From Aedes albopictus (Eukaryota > Arthropoda > Insecta > Diptera > Culicidae), in NCBI RefSeq assembly GCF_035046485.1, contig NC_085138.1, forward strand, positions 89,453,228 through 89,517,227: DNA of 64,000 bases, written 5' to 3'. The position numbers and the translations under genes were made by a program. Numbering within the stretch: position 1 is the first letter of the stretch; each line of letters starts with the position of its first letter. The notes below the pieces were generated by a model, which was not told where the DNA came from, did no database searches, and was given only the letters and a program-made list of their open reading frames with translations. This document shows positions 32,550 through 43,442 of the stretch, one piece after another.

Positions 32550-32890
32550 CTTACTTTCAATCCTGAGCACCCACGGTCTCCAGGGGTCTCCAGTTAGCCT
32601 AGTGGTTAAGGCTATGGATCGCCAATCCGGAGACGGCGGGTTCGATTCCCGTTCTGGTCGGGAAAATTTTCTCGACTCCCTGGGCATAGTGTATCATTGT
32701 ACTTGCCTCACAATATACAAATTCATGCAATGGCAGGCAAAGGAAGCCCTTCAATTAATAACTGTGGAAAAGCTCAAAGAACACTAAGTTGAAGCGAGGC
32801 AGGCAAAGTCTCAGTGGGGACGTAGAGCCCTAAAGAAGAAGAAGACCCACGGTGGTGCAGAGGACCGAATTGAAAGATCTCCATCCTGGA
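32550..32890. repeat. interspersed repeat split by the SINE
   Basis: TTACTTTCAATCCTGAGCAC before the SINE and GTGGTGCAGAGGACCGAATT, GAAAGATCTCCATCCTGG after it are contiguous in a second copy at 43098-43165. Family not identified. Confidence 0.7.
32577..32844 (+). mobile_element. Feilai-like tRNA-derived SINE
   Basis: A Pol III A box (TTAGCCTAGTGGTTAAGGC) and B box (GGTTCGATTCCC) at tRNA spacing are followed by the body TCTCGACTCCCTGGGCATAG and GGCAGGCAAAGTCTCAGTGG, and a GAAGAAGAAG tail. ACCCACGG at 32569-32576 and 32845-32852 is the target duplication. The head, length (268 bp) and tail fit the Feilai SINE known from Aedes aegypti. It has no ORF and would be mobilised by LINE machinery. 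The copy looks intact. Confidence 0.9.
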
Positions 32891-33672
32891 ATCATGAAAG
32901 CAATGACATTTTTCTAATATGCTTAAACAGAGTTCATCCTAAAATTTATAATAAATAACGTCTGTAACATCCTATTACGAGAGTTCAATGGTCTTAGTAG
33001 GCCAATTACCTACCAATTTAATTTTTATTTCACTCCTCATTATTTTCCTAGCCTAACACTAAGACTCTAGTTCCTCACCTGCCCATAAAACACCATGCTC
33101 ACTTCTCGCTGTTTTGCCTCACCTCCTCATTCGCAATCCAGAGTGCTGTAGTAGTGCAGCACACATATCGGAACCGCATAGCGCAAAGAGAAATGCGAAG
33201 TGAGTGTGAGAATCACACTTACCTCACTCGAAACGTAGACGCAAATTCGCGCTCTGTCGTTTTGTGCAAGGAATTATCTTAGCTCCTTCCAATCCCATCC
33301 AATCCATCCACCAGAATCAACCTTCCATGTTCCTCCGCACCCCTTGGTTTGGCCGCAATCATAAAGGGTGCTCTGCACTGTCGATTCATCATCATCCGGA
33401 AAGCGCCAAATTACAAGTGGCTTATCCGGCACGCGGTGAGAGAGAGCGACGAGCGCAATGCGGTACCGCTGGCTGGTCAGGAAAATTATTTACTATGAGG
33501 AAGTCTCTAACAAACGGTCCTTTCTGAACTCGTTTGGCCGATGATGAATTGTGTCCACTAAAAGAGGCTACGTTTGGGCGGTAATAAAGGCGCGTCGTCG
33601 TCGTCAATCGCATTTCGCGATTGATGAAAATAAAACTTTATTCAAACCACTTTAGCGATGTCGAAATATTCT
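32891..33672. other. unclassified DNA
   Basis: Moderately GC-rich between 33100 and 33620 with no repeat or coding signature. Possibly regulatory; nothing specific can be shown. Confidence 0.35.
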
Positions 33673-33921
33673 TATGCTACGGAAGCGGCTGAGCAGTCTC
33701 GAGGATATCAAATGATATTATTTGATGTTGCCCAACGTTTCGACCACTTTTTGGTCTTCTTCGGGGGCTTCAGAATTATTTATTTATTTCAAAGTACAAA
33801 TGTTATACAAATAACATTTCAGAACACCCTGAACAAGGCAAAAGAAGTGGTCGAAACGTTGGGCAAAATCAAACAATATCGTTTGATATTGGCGAGACTG
33901 CTTAGCCGTTTTCGTAGCATA
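33673..33921. mobile_element. 249-bp foldback element containing a GAAACGTTGGG stem-loop
   Basis: Arms TATGCTACG(G/A)AA(G/A)(C/A)GGCT and GCAGTCTCG...ATATCAAA(T/C)GATATT...TTGCCCAACGTTTCGACCAC are inverted, about 85 bp. In the left arm (minus strand) the order is CCGAAGA, A, GACC, 7-nt loop, GGTC, GAAA, resembling a hammerhead core (see findings). The right arm carries a decayed plus-strand version (33829-33856). Confidence 0.7.
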
Positions 33922-35040
33922 ATTTACAAATCCAAGACTGAATTACCAAATCACGTCAACCAATCCTGAAGATAGTTTCAAACTATTGACCATGATGAAG
34001 CAGGGGCATAGCATGCCACTTCTACTAGTGTCACAACCTATACAAATAAGTCAATAAAGTTTATCGCCGGGTAAAGTATTGACCGCATCGAATGTGACTT
34101 CGTACCACTCACCCCTCTCGGAAAGTAGTAAATTTCTTTTCAACAACCCTTGCACAATCAACCAATACAGTAAAACTAAAGTCAATGAAGGTTTCTGCTA
34201 CTACCACACGTCCATAGATATTCCTACTCCTTCCAATAGGACGCGCGGCTCAAGGATTGTATCGGCGGCATTTGGAGAACCGGTGCGCTGCTGCTCGTCG
34301 CAGATAAGGCGACCGGTTTTTACCTACTTTTTTTCGCCAGAAACTCGAGTGGGTCAGTAAGTATATGTGTGAGAACACCACAATCCAAACTGCCGTCAGC
34401 CGGCGGGCCTCGCCCTACCTACATATGATGGGGGACGGGGACTCTGTTAGAGCTTTTTTGTTTGGTTTTCGCGTGACTACTTATCAATTTTATGGTGGTT
34501 GATCAGGAGGCGGTGAGCGGTGCGGGGCGGTGGGATATGGTTGGCTGAACCGAGCGAATATACTATCACTTTTCAAGGTTGGGATGGGTGCACCACAAAG
34601 GAACGATGTGATAGCTGAAGGCGGTTCTGAAGTGCCTCAAGAACGAGTTGGCGAACGTGTTCCGGGGGGGGCGGTTTTATGGGTTTACACTTGTGTGGAT
34701 AATTTGTTCTGCGGTTCGGTTGGGTTCTCTCGGTTGATTGAGCATATGAATTCTTAAGGATGAAACTTTTATGGAGAAGGCTTCGTTAGTAAAGCTATTA
34801 TAAATTTTCTCAATTCACTTGATTGAATCTGCTACCTAGTTAGAATTATATCATTACTAAAAGATTTGACGTAGGAACTCAAGTTTTGACGTGAGCTTTT
34901 TACATGTCATGTGTTTTTTTTTAATTAAATTAAATGATAAGTTAACCATGAACAAACTGTATGAAGCTGTTGCTACTTTGAGGAGGATTGACCTATCGGT
35001 GAGATCGCTACAAGCTACATGTTTTTTTTCTGTCCAAGGA
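33922..35040. other. unclassified DNA, GC-rich between 34230 and 34760
   Basis: No TIRs or coding motifs seen. The GC-rich part is non-repetitive and could be regulatory. Confidence 0.35.
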
Positions 35041-35044
35041 CCAA

Positions 35045-35303
35045 GGAGTGACATTAACCTTCTTAGCTACGTCACTCCCACCGATTTTCACTTTATTCGG
35101 AATTGAAATGAGCTGTTGGTACGAGGTGTCCCCACTCAATGTTTTTTTTTTTTGTAAAATCAACAACGCTTCACAGTAGACCTGGCCGCTCTAATGCTTG
35201 CAATGCATTTGCGATGCACTGCAAACATTAATAATGACAAGAAAAATGGTAGAAGCAGTCGATTCCATCATTTTTCAGGATTATTTCGATGAATGGCTGT
35301 GTA
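35045..35303. repeat. interspersed repeat, copy 2, uninterrupted
   Basis: Colinear with the two halves at 26750 and 27505. It shows the empty target of the CCCGAGTAG MITE around 35160. Confidence 0.7.
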
Positions 35304-36050
35304 CACTCTTGCTCAAAAGTTTGGGGTCACCCCCTCAAAAACATCTCATTTTTTTAGGCCCATATCTCCGCCAATTTGCGTCCGATTTCAAAACCCTAGG
35401 TTTCATTCAAAAGATAATAAGTCAAAGAAACTTTGAACATGATTTAAAAGAAACTTTTACAAAAAAAAAAAAAAAAATGTATGTAAACTAAACCCAAAGT
35501 TGCCAAATTTTCTAAAAAATAAATATAAACTTACGGCACTGTCGCTGGAAATTGGGTCGACCAAATTTTAAGATTAGAGCGGTAATATCACCCATTTTCT
35601 ATTAGCTTTCAACTGCTTTTTACAGAACTTAGCTAAAAAATCTAGAAAAAAAGTTATTAAGTAAATTATTCCTTGATGTCATCGACCAAAAGTTTGGGGT
35701 CACCCCTCAATATGATGTATCGGCCAAAAATTTGGGGTCACTATCGTAAAACATGGAAAAATGATTTGTTGATATCTTTCGCATCTTTCATTCAATTTTA
35801 ATTCTTCTTGGCTTATTTGAAACAAAATGAATGATACTTACTGCATAGACATTGAACCACCTCAGCATGGTCTTGCTGAATACCCGCGCATCCACTGCTG
35901 CTACTATATTGGCCCTATTAACTGTATTGTGTATTGTCCTATGATAAAATGTGGTCATTATGATGATTCGAAATATCTTAAAAAAAAACAATTTGAAGAC
36001 CAAATTTGAGGGGAGATTTTGAGAAACGCAATAAAACCATAATACTCTCA
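35304..36050. mobile_element. Tc1-like element remnant
   Basis: Starts after TA (35302-35303) with CACTCTTGCTCAAAAGTTTG then GGGTCACCCC, a form seen at Tc1-related element ends. CCAAAAGTTTGGGGTCACCC recurs at 35685 and CCAAAAATTTGGGGTCAC at 35725, so it has internal direct copies of the end. I do not find the opposite terminal repeat; the right limit is a guess. Confidence 0.45.
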
Positions 36051-36180
36051 CTTTAGATATCTTTTTCTAATTTTACTCGTAAATGTTACTTGGGTTGGGG
36101 TTCAAATGCCGATTTTGGCTTCTTCAACGCTCAATCCAACCATCAGAAACATCTCAAAGCAGCAGGCAAATACCTATCCC

Positions 36181-36275
36181 CTGTATTATAGGGACGGGCA
36201 AAATTATCACTTCTCAAAAACTGGCCAACTAACTGTAACTTTTCGAAAAGAGCATAAAAAAAATCAAATTTTCTC
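36181..36275 (+). mobile_element. left-end fragment of the mariner-like foldback MITE
   Basis: CCTGTATTATAGGGACGGGC and AACTGTAACTTTTCGAAAAG match the first about 90 bp of the 12390-13314 element. A 12-bp-word array follows. Confidence 0.6.
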
Positions 36276-36785
36276 TAGGTATTCCTATATGTATTTCTCG
36301 ACATATTTCTTCAATAAACTTTTTGTAAGAATCCTCCAGGCAGCCCAAAAGGGGATTTGCTAGAAATATCTGCAGATTCCTTCAGCAATTTCTCCTAGGA
36401 TTTCTCTAGAAATTCTTACTCTAATACTTCTCGGAATTCTTCTAGGGATTCCTCTAGAAGTTTCTATTGGGATTCCTTCAGGAATTTCTTGTGGAATTTT
36501 TCAACACAATCTTCCTGGGATTCTTCCAGAAGTTTCTCCGCTGATTCTTGTAGGAATTCCTTCAGAGATTTTATCCAGGGATTGTTCCAGAAATTCCTCA
36601 TGGCATCCCTCCAGAAACTCTTATTAACCTTCCCCTGGAAATTCTAGATGGGATTTCTCAAACAACTTCCAGCCATTTCTTTTAGAATTCCTCTAGAGAT
36701 TTCTTCTAGCACTCTTGCTGTGATTCTTCCGGCAATCTTCCTGGGATTTTTCCAGAATTGGTGATTCTTCCGGGGAATTGTTGCC
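36276..36785. repeat. degenerate 12-bp-word array
   Basis: About 40 words of the GGAATTCCTTCAGG type. It ends abruptly near 36785. Confidence 0.75.
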
Positions 36786-37202
36786 AGGGGTGTCGTGCAA
36801 CCACGCAACGACTCTGAAAACCATGAAAAACTTTTATAATTAAATTAAAGATCTAGCACGTTGTTGTTTTTGGAAAAAAATGATGAATATGAAATGCTCC
36901 AACATTTTTCGGAACAAATTTGTGGGAAATCATTTTTTAGGTATCATCTTTACAAATAAAAATAGTATCTCTTGATCTTGAACCGTCAGATATAGAAATA
37001 TAGTTTCTTCGACAAAGTTCCTTAAAATTAAGTGCTTTTTTACTTTGTATAACAATTCATTGCTCTATGTAGACAATTGAAGACAGCATATAGTTTAAAA
37101 TTATACTTTAGTTGTTTTGTGTTATTAGAGAACTTCTTTTGAAAGTATCATACACATGCACATGTTATGTTTTTGGATTTTTTTTTCTTGAAAACATCAA
37201 TT
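36786..37202. other. unclassified AT-rich DNA
   Basis: No features recognised. Confidence 0.4.
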
Positions 37203-37204
37203 TA

Positions 37205-37794
37205 GGGTAAACAGGTATAATCTGCCCCCCTTAAGCAGAAACGGCTATATCTCTGAAGCTAGCGCATTTTCCCATATATTGTCCACTGAAAATCGTTGTC
37301 CTTAAAGTTAGTGAAGTGTTGCATGCGAACTATGACTTTAGAGGGGCGGCTATGGAAGCTTTAAAACGTTTTTCGAAAACGTTCCAAATTTTGCCGTTTC
37401 AAAACAACCGGGGCAATACGCCCCATCAAGGAAAAACCGTCCAGCCCCGTGATAAAACTGTCCCAGGGGGTAAATCCACCACATGCTTATCCTAGGAGGA
37501 TCTTTCAACAACTGTTTAACCGCATAAAAGCTTCAAAATAACATAAGGGAACAGAACTAGCTTTGTTTATAATGAAGTCTATTTACAAGTGTCAGAATAT
37601 TACGCCAAAACCCTCGTTTCCAGACTTTTCGATTTTATTGTTTTTCTGTTCCAATCAACGAACGGACAAGCTTGATGGCAATTATTCTACAATATTTAGG
37701 ATTTGTAATCGATCACGCATGCGAAAAGTGCTTAAATCGTTAGAAAATGAAGGGGGCGTTTTGCCCCGGTAAGGCGCCTTATACCCTTTTACCC
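37205..37794. mobile_element. 590-bp TA-flanked TIR element
   Basis: TA at 37203-37204 and 37795-37796; ends GGGTAAACAGGTATAATCTG and, complemented, GGGTAAAAGGGTATAAGGCG. Subterminal GGGGCA(A)(T/A)ACGCCCC words occur in both halves. It has an open frame of 69 codons but no transposase motif. Confidence 0.7.
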
Positions 37795-37796
37795 TA

Positions 37797-38022
37797 CCTA
37801 TATCATGAGTTTTCTGAAAGAGAAAATATTTGCGCAATATTTTCCCACAGTTTTCGAAATTTAAAAAGATGAGGAGATGTCCAAAATTTCAATAAAAATG
37901 TGGCTGAGTGTGAGAGAGAAATGAAATTTCCTTACGAAACATTTTGAGACATTTTTGAGAATTGTCCAGAACAACTTTGTAGAATAATAACTAAAGTTTT
38001 TCTGTGTAACTAAAATGCGTTT
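37797..38022. other. unclassified DNA
   Basis: No features recognised. Confidence 0.4.
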
Positions 38023-38289
38023 ACTGGAAAAACTTGTAATTAGAAGGCACGTGACAAATTGAGAGATGAAATTTGGGAAAAAAAAATCGCGTTCTGGTGG
38101 AATTCGAATCCACGTCTTTCTATTCCGCAGAATGGTACTTGTTCTGTGACTTAGTTAGTTAAAGCGCCGGTCTAGCGAACACGGAGTCGTGGGTTCGAAT
38201 CCCATCAGAACGCGATTTTTTCACGAATTTCATCTTTCAATTTGTCAATTAGCAACATGTCGTGCCTTATAATTACAATTTTTTCTAGT
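38023..38289. mobile_element. 267-bp foldback element carrying inverted tRNA-like halves
   Basis: Arms ACTGGAAAAACTTGTAATTA and (complement) ACTAGAAAAAATTGTAATTA continue through AAGGCACG, GACAAATTGA(G/A)AGATGAAA and ATCGCGTTCTG. At the heart of each arm is a tRNA-like 3' half: GTGGGTTCGAATCCCATCAG on the plus strand in the right arm (38195-38213) and GGATTCGAATTCCACCAG on the minus strand in the left arm. The plus-strand copy has an A-box-like TTAGTTAAAGCGCCGG upstream. Neither half makes a standard cloverleaf, so I do not call a tRNA gene. Confidence 0.7.
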
Positions 38290-38765
38290 ATGTTTCAGAC
38301 AATTCAGCAAATCTGGTAAATGCCCGTAAAGGGCAATATGTATCATCGTAAATTTGCGTTTCTTTCTAGCACGGCAGTTGTAGCTTTAATTGGTTTTTAG
38401 ATGTTTCCAAAGTGTTATTAAAAAGTCTATTTCACATCTTCATAGCATTTACAGTCATATATTTCTAAAAAAAACCTGATTTAATCCACCTATGGTGAAC
38501 ATAACTCATCTTACACTTATTGAAATTATCGTTGTATTATTCGTATTTAACATATTTGAATTGTAAGATTGTGCCTTTTGGTCATTCTAGAAAATATTGT
38601 AGGTTTGAAATCTAGTGGATTGGATTCCAAAATAGCATGATTGACCATGGGCCAAACTAGTTAAAAAGCCAGGCACCTCCTAGAATATTGTATGGAATGC
38701 TCGAAAAATAGCTTACTGATTCTGGAATATTGTATCTTTTGCAAGAAAATATAATCATAAAAAGG
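38290..38765. other. unclassified AT-rich DNA
   Basis: No features recognised. Confidence 0.4.
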
Positions 38766-39820
38766 AATTAATTGAAATTACTCCCAAGTACTCTTAGAAA
38801 GATATCTCAGTAACCTAATGACCAATCGAAATTGAATAGAATTCTAAAAGTATGTTGTAGCTTTCATTTGGGGCCAAGAGAGCCCAAATCGGTTGACAGA
38901 CGGCTGAGAAATTTATCATGAGACACTTTGTCAAAAATCTCTTAAAAACTTAAATTGTAGTATTCTCAAATACTTATCGAGAGATATCTCGATAACCAAA
39001 TGTTCAATCAAAATAAAATTGAATAGATTCTACTAAACTTTATCAAAAATCTGTCAAATTATTAGGCTGTATTACTCCCAAGTACTCTTCGAAAGATATC
39101 TCAGTAACCAAATGTCCAATCGAAATAGAATTCAATAGCGTTCTACTAGCATAGCATGTAGTAGCTTTCATTTGATACTAAGATAAATCAAATCGGTTAA
39201 CATACGGCTATGATATTTATCATGATACACTGTCAAAAATCTCAAATACACGGTGTTCAATAAGTTCGGATACACAGTAAAATTGAATTTATTTCCCATC
39301 TGTAATTCAGATTTGCAAAGTGAATGTATTAATTGAAAGCTCACATAATACTGATCAAATACAGTATATGTTTTGAAACAAACTGTCCTTTATCCTTTTG
39401 TAATAATTGCAAATGTGTCTCAAGATCCTTTCAGCCGGCACGCACGTCTGTCATTGGTATTTCGTCTAGTTTTTATTGAGTAATGGTGTTAAGTTAAATC
39501 AAATTAGGTTGTTGTCCTCAGCATTAGTGGTAGCAACTATGGCCATACGAAATAATCTATAAAATTCAGATTAGGTGAAGTACGGACTCATTTTATTTTG
39601 ATCTTTAAAATTGCTAAAATTGCCGCTGTACCTGTTTTAATGTTTTGTTGTTGTCACCTGAGCTGTGGATTTTTTCCCAATTTAACCAATAATTTACCCA
39701 TCTGTACATATGTACGTTGAGTTATTTGAATTTCATGATTTTTGTTTTGTCAAAAAGCAAGGCTGCGTTATATTTCAGTTTAATCCATCATTATCTTTTC
39801 AAAAACTTCACGCAAAAAAA

Positions 39821-40025
39821 AACCGTTCCGATATACGTGAACTCCTAATCACGGCAACGGGAACTATGCATAGCAACGATAACAACAATAAGAAATGTAC
39901 ACCGTGAACTAGAGTTCACGTTTTCTAGAACGCTCATATTGACAGCTGGAACTAGTTCCAGTTCACGGTGTATATTTGCTTGTTCTCATATTTGCATTTG
40001 TTTGTTCACGTTTATCAGAACGGTT
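39821..40025. mobile_element. about 205-bp foldback nested in the TIR element
   Basis: Ends AACCGTTCCGATATACGTGA and, complemented, AACCGTTCTGATAAACGTGA. It contains a smaller TA-flanked palindrome at 39900-39970. The target duplication is unclear. Confidence 0.6.
39900..39970. mobile_element. 71-bp TA-flanked mini-palindrome
   Basis: TA at 39898-39899 and 39971-39972; both ends read CACCGTGAACT. Innermost level of the nest. Confidence 0.6.
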
Positions 40026-40159
40026 TTCTGAGCGTGTTGATTATATCCCTATTGTGGCAAATTTTAACCGAAATTGGCTTTATATAATGTATTTATACCT
40101 TTTTCATAGATTTAAGCACATTTTGACTAAACTTGCAAATTTATCACCATATAATCACT

Positions 40160-40859
40160 AGAGTGGGTCATCGTTTATATGGAAAAATGAAAAATTCAAT
40201 GGTATCCCATCAGATCAAAGCTTTTTTGATCCCATTTCAGGACCCAAATAAGTGTGCAAAATTTGGGCAGGATCGGTTATGTCTACGTTTTGCGCATCGC
40301 GTTTCAAGTTTATATGGAGTTTTACATGGGAAAACACACTTTTGCATTTCTCTCATAACAAGCTCGAATTTTTCTAAAACCATGTAACCGATAAAGTGAA
40401 AACATAGCCTAGGGTGTCCTGAAAAACTTTGTCGAAGATGGCGAAGTGATCTGATGCTTATAGAAAAAGTTATAGCGTTGACATTGCTTGGTGAAACAGC
40501 ATGATTTTGTTGCTATTGTTATTCCTTCACATGTTAAAACATAAACACATGCCTGCGGTTCGATGGTTATAACTATTTTCACAAGCATCGGATCGTTTTG
40601 CGGTCTTCGACAAAGTTTTTCAGAACATCCTAGGCTATCATTTTACTGTATCGGTTAAAAAGTTTCAGACTAACTTTTTCAACTTATGTCAAAAATGCAA
40701 AAAAGTAGGTTTTTTCATACAAAATCCCATACAAATTTCAATTGCAATGCGCAAAGTGTAGACGCAACCGATCGTGCTCAAATTTTGCACAGACACTCAG
40801 GACCCGAAAAGGAACCAAAAAAGCTTTGATCTGAGAAAACGGTTCCGATGACCCACGCT
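40160..40859. mobile_element. 700-bp TIR element nested in the 39-kb element
   Basis: TATAATCACT is present at 40150-40159 and 40860-40869. Ends AGAGTGGGTCATCG and, complemented, AGCGTGGGTCATCGG. Subterminal (C/T)AGATCAAAGCTTTTTTG words are inverted in the two arms, as are CAATTGCGCAT-type and TCGACAAAGTTTTTCAGAAC words. An 8-10-bp duplication suggests a hAT-like source. Confidence 0.8.
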
Positions 40860-41589
40860 TATAATCACTGAAATAGTAGTGTAAAGCTTTGTCTATTAAT
40901 TTAGTTATTCTAATTTAGTATAGTGAAATGTAAACTCAAAAGTCAACGTTTTAGACTTCTGTAGCTTGAGCAACTTATTGAAAATTATTCCAGCGTGCCG
41001 AAGCTAACAAACTTTAGATACATCTAAGGCTTATAAAAAATAGTAGAAAAAGACTTTATTCAAAATCATATGCTATATTTAATTAGTGTTATATGACCTT
41101 TCAATAAATACATTTACTTTGAAAATCTGAATTACAGATGTGAAATTAATTCAAGTTATATGGTGTATCCGAACTTATTGAACACCGTGTAGTTGAGTTG
41201 TTGAATTTTATGATAAACTTTGTCAAAATCTGTCAAATAATTAAGCTGAATTACCCCCAAGTACTCTTCGAAAGATATATCGCTTACCAAATGTCCAATC
41301 GTAATAAAATGTAATAGGATTCTACTAGAATGTAGTAGCTTTCATTTGGTGCTAAGAGGATCAAAATCGGTCGATAGACGGCTGAGAAATTTATTATGAT
41401 ACACCTTGTCAAAAATTTCTAAAATTGTTAAGTTGTACTATTCTCAAGTTCTCTTCGTAAGATATCTCGGTAACCAAATATCCAATCAAAATAAAATTCA
41501 ATAGCGTTCTACTAGGATGTAGTAGCTTTCATTTGGTGCTAAGAAAACTCAAAGCGGTTGACAGACGGCTGAGAAACGTGCGCTAATAT

Positions 41590-41660
41590 TTTGTAACGCA
41601 CACACACATACGCACAGACACACATACATACATTTGCTGAGCTGAGCTGAGCTGAGTTGA
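41590..41660. repeat. CA-rich and GCTGA simple repeats
   Basis: CACACACACATACGCACAGA followed by four copies of GAGCT/GCTGA. They adjoin the end of the 185-bp array. Confidence 0.8.
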
Positions 41661-41699
41661 TTGGTATATGGGACTGGCCTCGGATCGAAAGTCGGTTTT

Positions 41700-42815
41700 T
41701 TCGAGCGATATTTATACCCTGGGTGTAAGAAGGGTAAAAAGGATTTGAATTAGAATGTTCAATTACGAAGTTTGAAAGAATAACTGGTTTCAAGATATGA
41801 AATCTTATGCTATCTCTAAACATTAAGAGACGATTTAAATAGGATATCTATTCTGTCTAATGTTTCTGCTTCATGCCTTTGCAGTCTTTTCAACTATTCA
41901 ATGCATTCGAAGCTCGCCTAAGAAGGACTTTCTCGAAATTTCTTGAAGCAATCGAAAACAAAAACAAATGTTTCGTGTCTTAACATGATCTTATTTATCT
42001 GTATTTATTTTCATCCTTCCTTTTCACCCATTCAACAGAAACCTTTATTGATACACTAACCAAGTAGCATCCTGCTTAAATCGTTTTCAAGTTCGATCAT
42101 GTTCGACTTCGGTGCATGTGTACCGACGATGGCCCTAAGGCCGTCGTGTTAAGCTTTCCAGCTCTTTATTCTCCTCCACCTTCGCCATTCAGTATTCCTC
42201 TGTGTGCACCGTTCGTTCATAGTTTCATCGCTCATCGCATCGCTTCTCGCTTCCAACTCGCTAATTTCGCACATTTGCCCGAGCCGACCACTAGGTGGTG
42301 TTCTGCAAGCAATCAACCAGCACTTGTACCCAACCTACCAACAGAAATATCTCATGCTTTTATCTCTACAACATAGTTAGTATCCTACTTCAGCCCGCAC
42401 CCCAGCCTACCGTGTCACCTTCCCATATCCCATCCCTGGCTCTTCGACGTCGACGTCGAACGTGCTAACTTTTTTTTTTCTGCGCTGTGAATCGCAAACT
42501 CGTCAAGAAATTCACATGTGACTTTTGATGTATGAACTCTACGAACGATGAGCGAGAGAGAGAGACCGGTACTCGAACGACCGACCCGTAGAGCACCACA
42601 ACCACCACCACCACCACCACCCCCAACCCAACCGTCTCAAGACGACGGCACTGACGTCCTTCCTTTTCTGCACTGCTGCTCGCTGCTAGCTCTGTGCTGA
42701 CTGCTGGCTGTGAGGAGTTTGGCCCGTCCGGCGGCCGGAGTCCATCCATCGGTGGCACCGTGCATAGCAATGAGCTGGTAGAAGGAAAAAAGAGTGGTGA
42801 TTAATCCACCTATTG
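41700..42815. other. unclassified DNA, GC-rich from 42070, with a CCA run
   Basis: 42598-42622 is a run of CCA/ACC triplets. The GC-rich section 42070-42780 has no repeats or recognised coding frames and may be regulatory. Confidence 0.35.
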
Positions 42816-42816
42816 G

Positions 42817-42984
42817 GGTTTTTTATCTGTATTAACGAGATTTTTAGCCCTAGGCTAGTTCATCTCGGGACTCACGATATACTTCCTTTCCGAAGGAAGA
42901 ACTCACATTTTTCGAGTATGCCGGGAGTGGAATTCGATCCCAGGTCCTTGGCGTGATAGTCACGTGCTAGGTCCGCTCCACATG
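42817..42984 (-). mobile_element. tRNA-derived SINE, minus strand
   Basis: On the minus strand a degenerate A box (TAGCACGTGACTATCA) and a B box (GGGATCGAATTCC) are followed by GAGTTCTTCCTTCGGAAAGG, CGTGAGTCCCGAGATGAACT and the end TTAATACAGATAAAAAA. It resembles tRNA-related SINEs of Aedes (Gecko comes to mind, from memory). The target duplication is not clear. Confidence 0.7.
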
Positions 42985-43097
42985 TTGGGTTGAACGAAAT
43001 TAGGTTGGTGCACAAAATGTTGGTATTTAGTAGCTTTTAAGTGGTTTGACTAAGTAAATTAAACCAAAGTGTAATTAATGACGCAACCATACCTACT

Positions 43098-43165
43098 TCA
43101 TTACTTTCAGTCCTTAGCACCCAAGGTGGTGCAGAGGACCGAATTGAAAGATCTCTATCCTGGCC
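43098..43165. repeat. interspersed repeat, uninterrupted copy
   Basis: CTTTCAGTCCTTAGCACCCA then AGGTGGTGCAGAGGACCGAA; the same sequence is split by the Feilai-like SINE at 32577. Confidence 0.75.
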
Positions 43166-43287
43166 AGATCATATGTGGCTAGATCAAATTTCTGTCGGCT
43201 TCCTTTATTTCCTTGGGCCGGTTTTCGAGCTTCAGGAACAGTAGGTTATGATGATTACCCTGAGCGTATTAGTGGAATACCTGTGAA

Positions 43288-43442
43288 TTAAAAAGAAATC
43301 GGGTTAAGTACTGTTCCGAGTCGAGTCAAGTACGCGACACTGAAGACGACCTTACAGTTGAGGTCGAAATACGTATCAGTCGAAGGATGCAAATTCTTAG
43401 TGGAATTAAAAGGAACAGTACTTAACTTGATTTTCTTTTTAC
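43288..43442. mobile_element. foldback with a CTGAAGAC...GAAA stem-loop
   Basis: Arms TTAAAAAGAAATCGGGTTAA and, complemented, TAAAAAGAAAATCAAGTTAA continue through GTACTGTTCC. Between them lies CTGAAGA, C, GACCT, 8-nt loop, AGGTC, GAAA (43340-43369). Confidence 0.65.

Larger units (their letters stand above)
39249..41189. mobile_element. Tc1/mariner-type TIR element hosting nested insertions
   Basis: TA at 39247-39248 and 41190-41191; both ends read CACGGTGTTCAATAAGTTCG then GATACAC, with arms similar for about 145 bp. Without the nested 700-bp insert and its duplication it is about 1.23 kb, the size of a full Tc1/mariner element. No transposase frame remains. Confidence 0.85.
38770..41575. 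repeat. about 185-bp tandem repeat array, invaded
   Basis: Units contain CCCAAGTACTCTTCGAAAGA, TATCTC(A/G)GTAACCAAATG, ATGTAGTAGCTTTCATTTGG and GACAGACGGCTGAGAAATTT. Starts lie near 38779, 38963, 39069 (a shorter unit), 41250 and 41436. A TIR element (39249-41189) interrupts the fourth. Confidence 0.8.

Noticed and set aside
38160..38215. Functional tRNA gene
   Set aside because: A good TpsiC arm (GTGGGTTCGAATCCCAT) but no proper acceptor stem or D arm, and it is embedded in a foldback with an inverted twin.
41590..41630. CRISPR-like or regulatory repeat array
   Set aside because: It is simple CA-rich sequence with no spacer structure.
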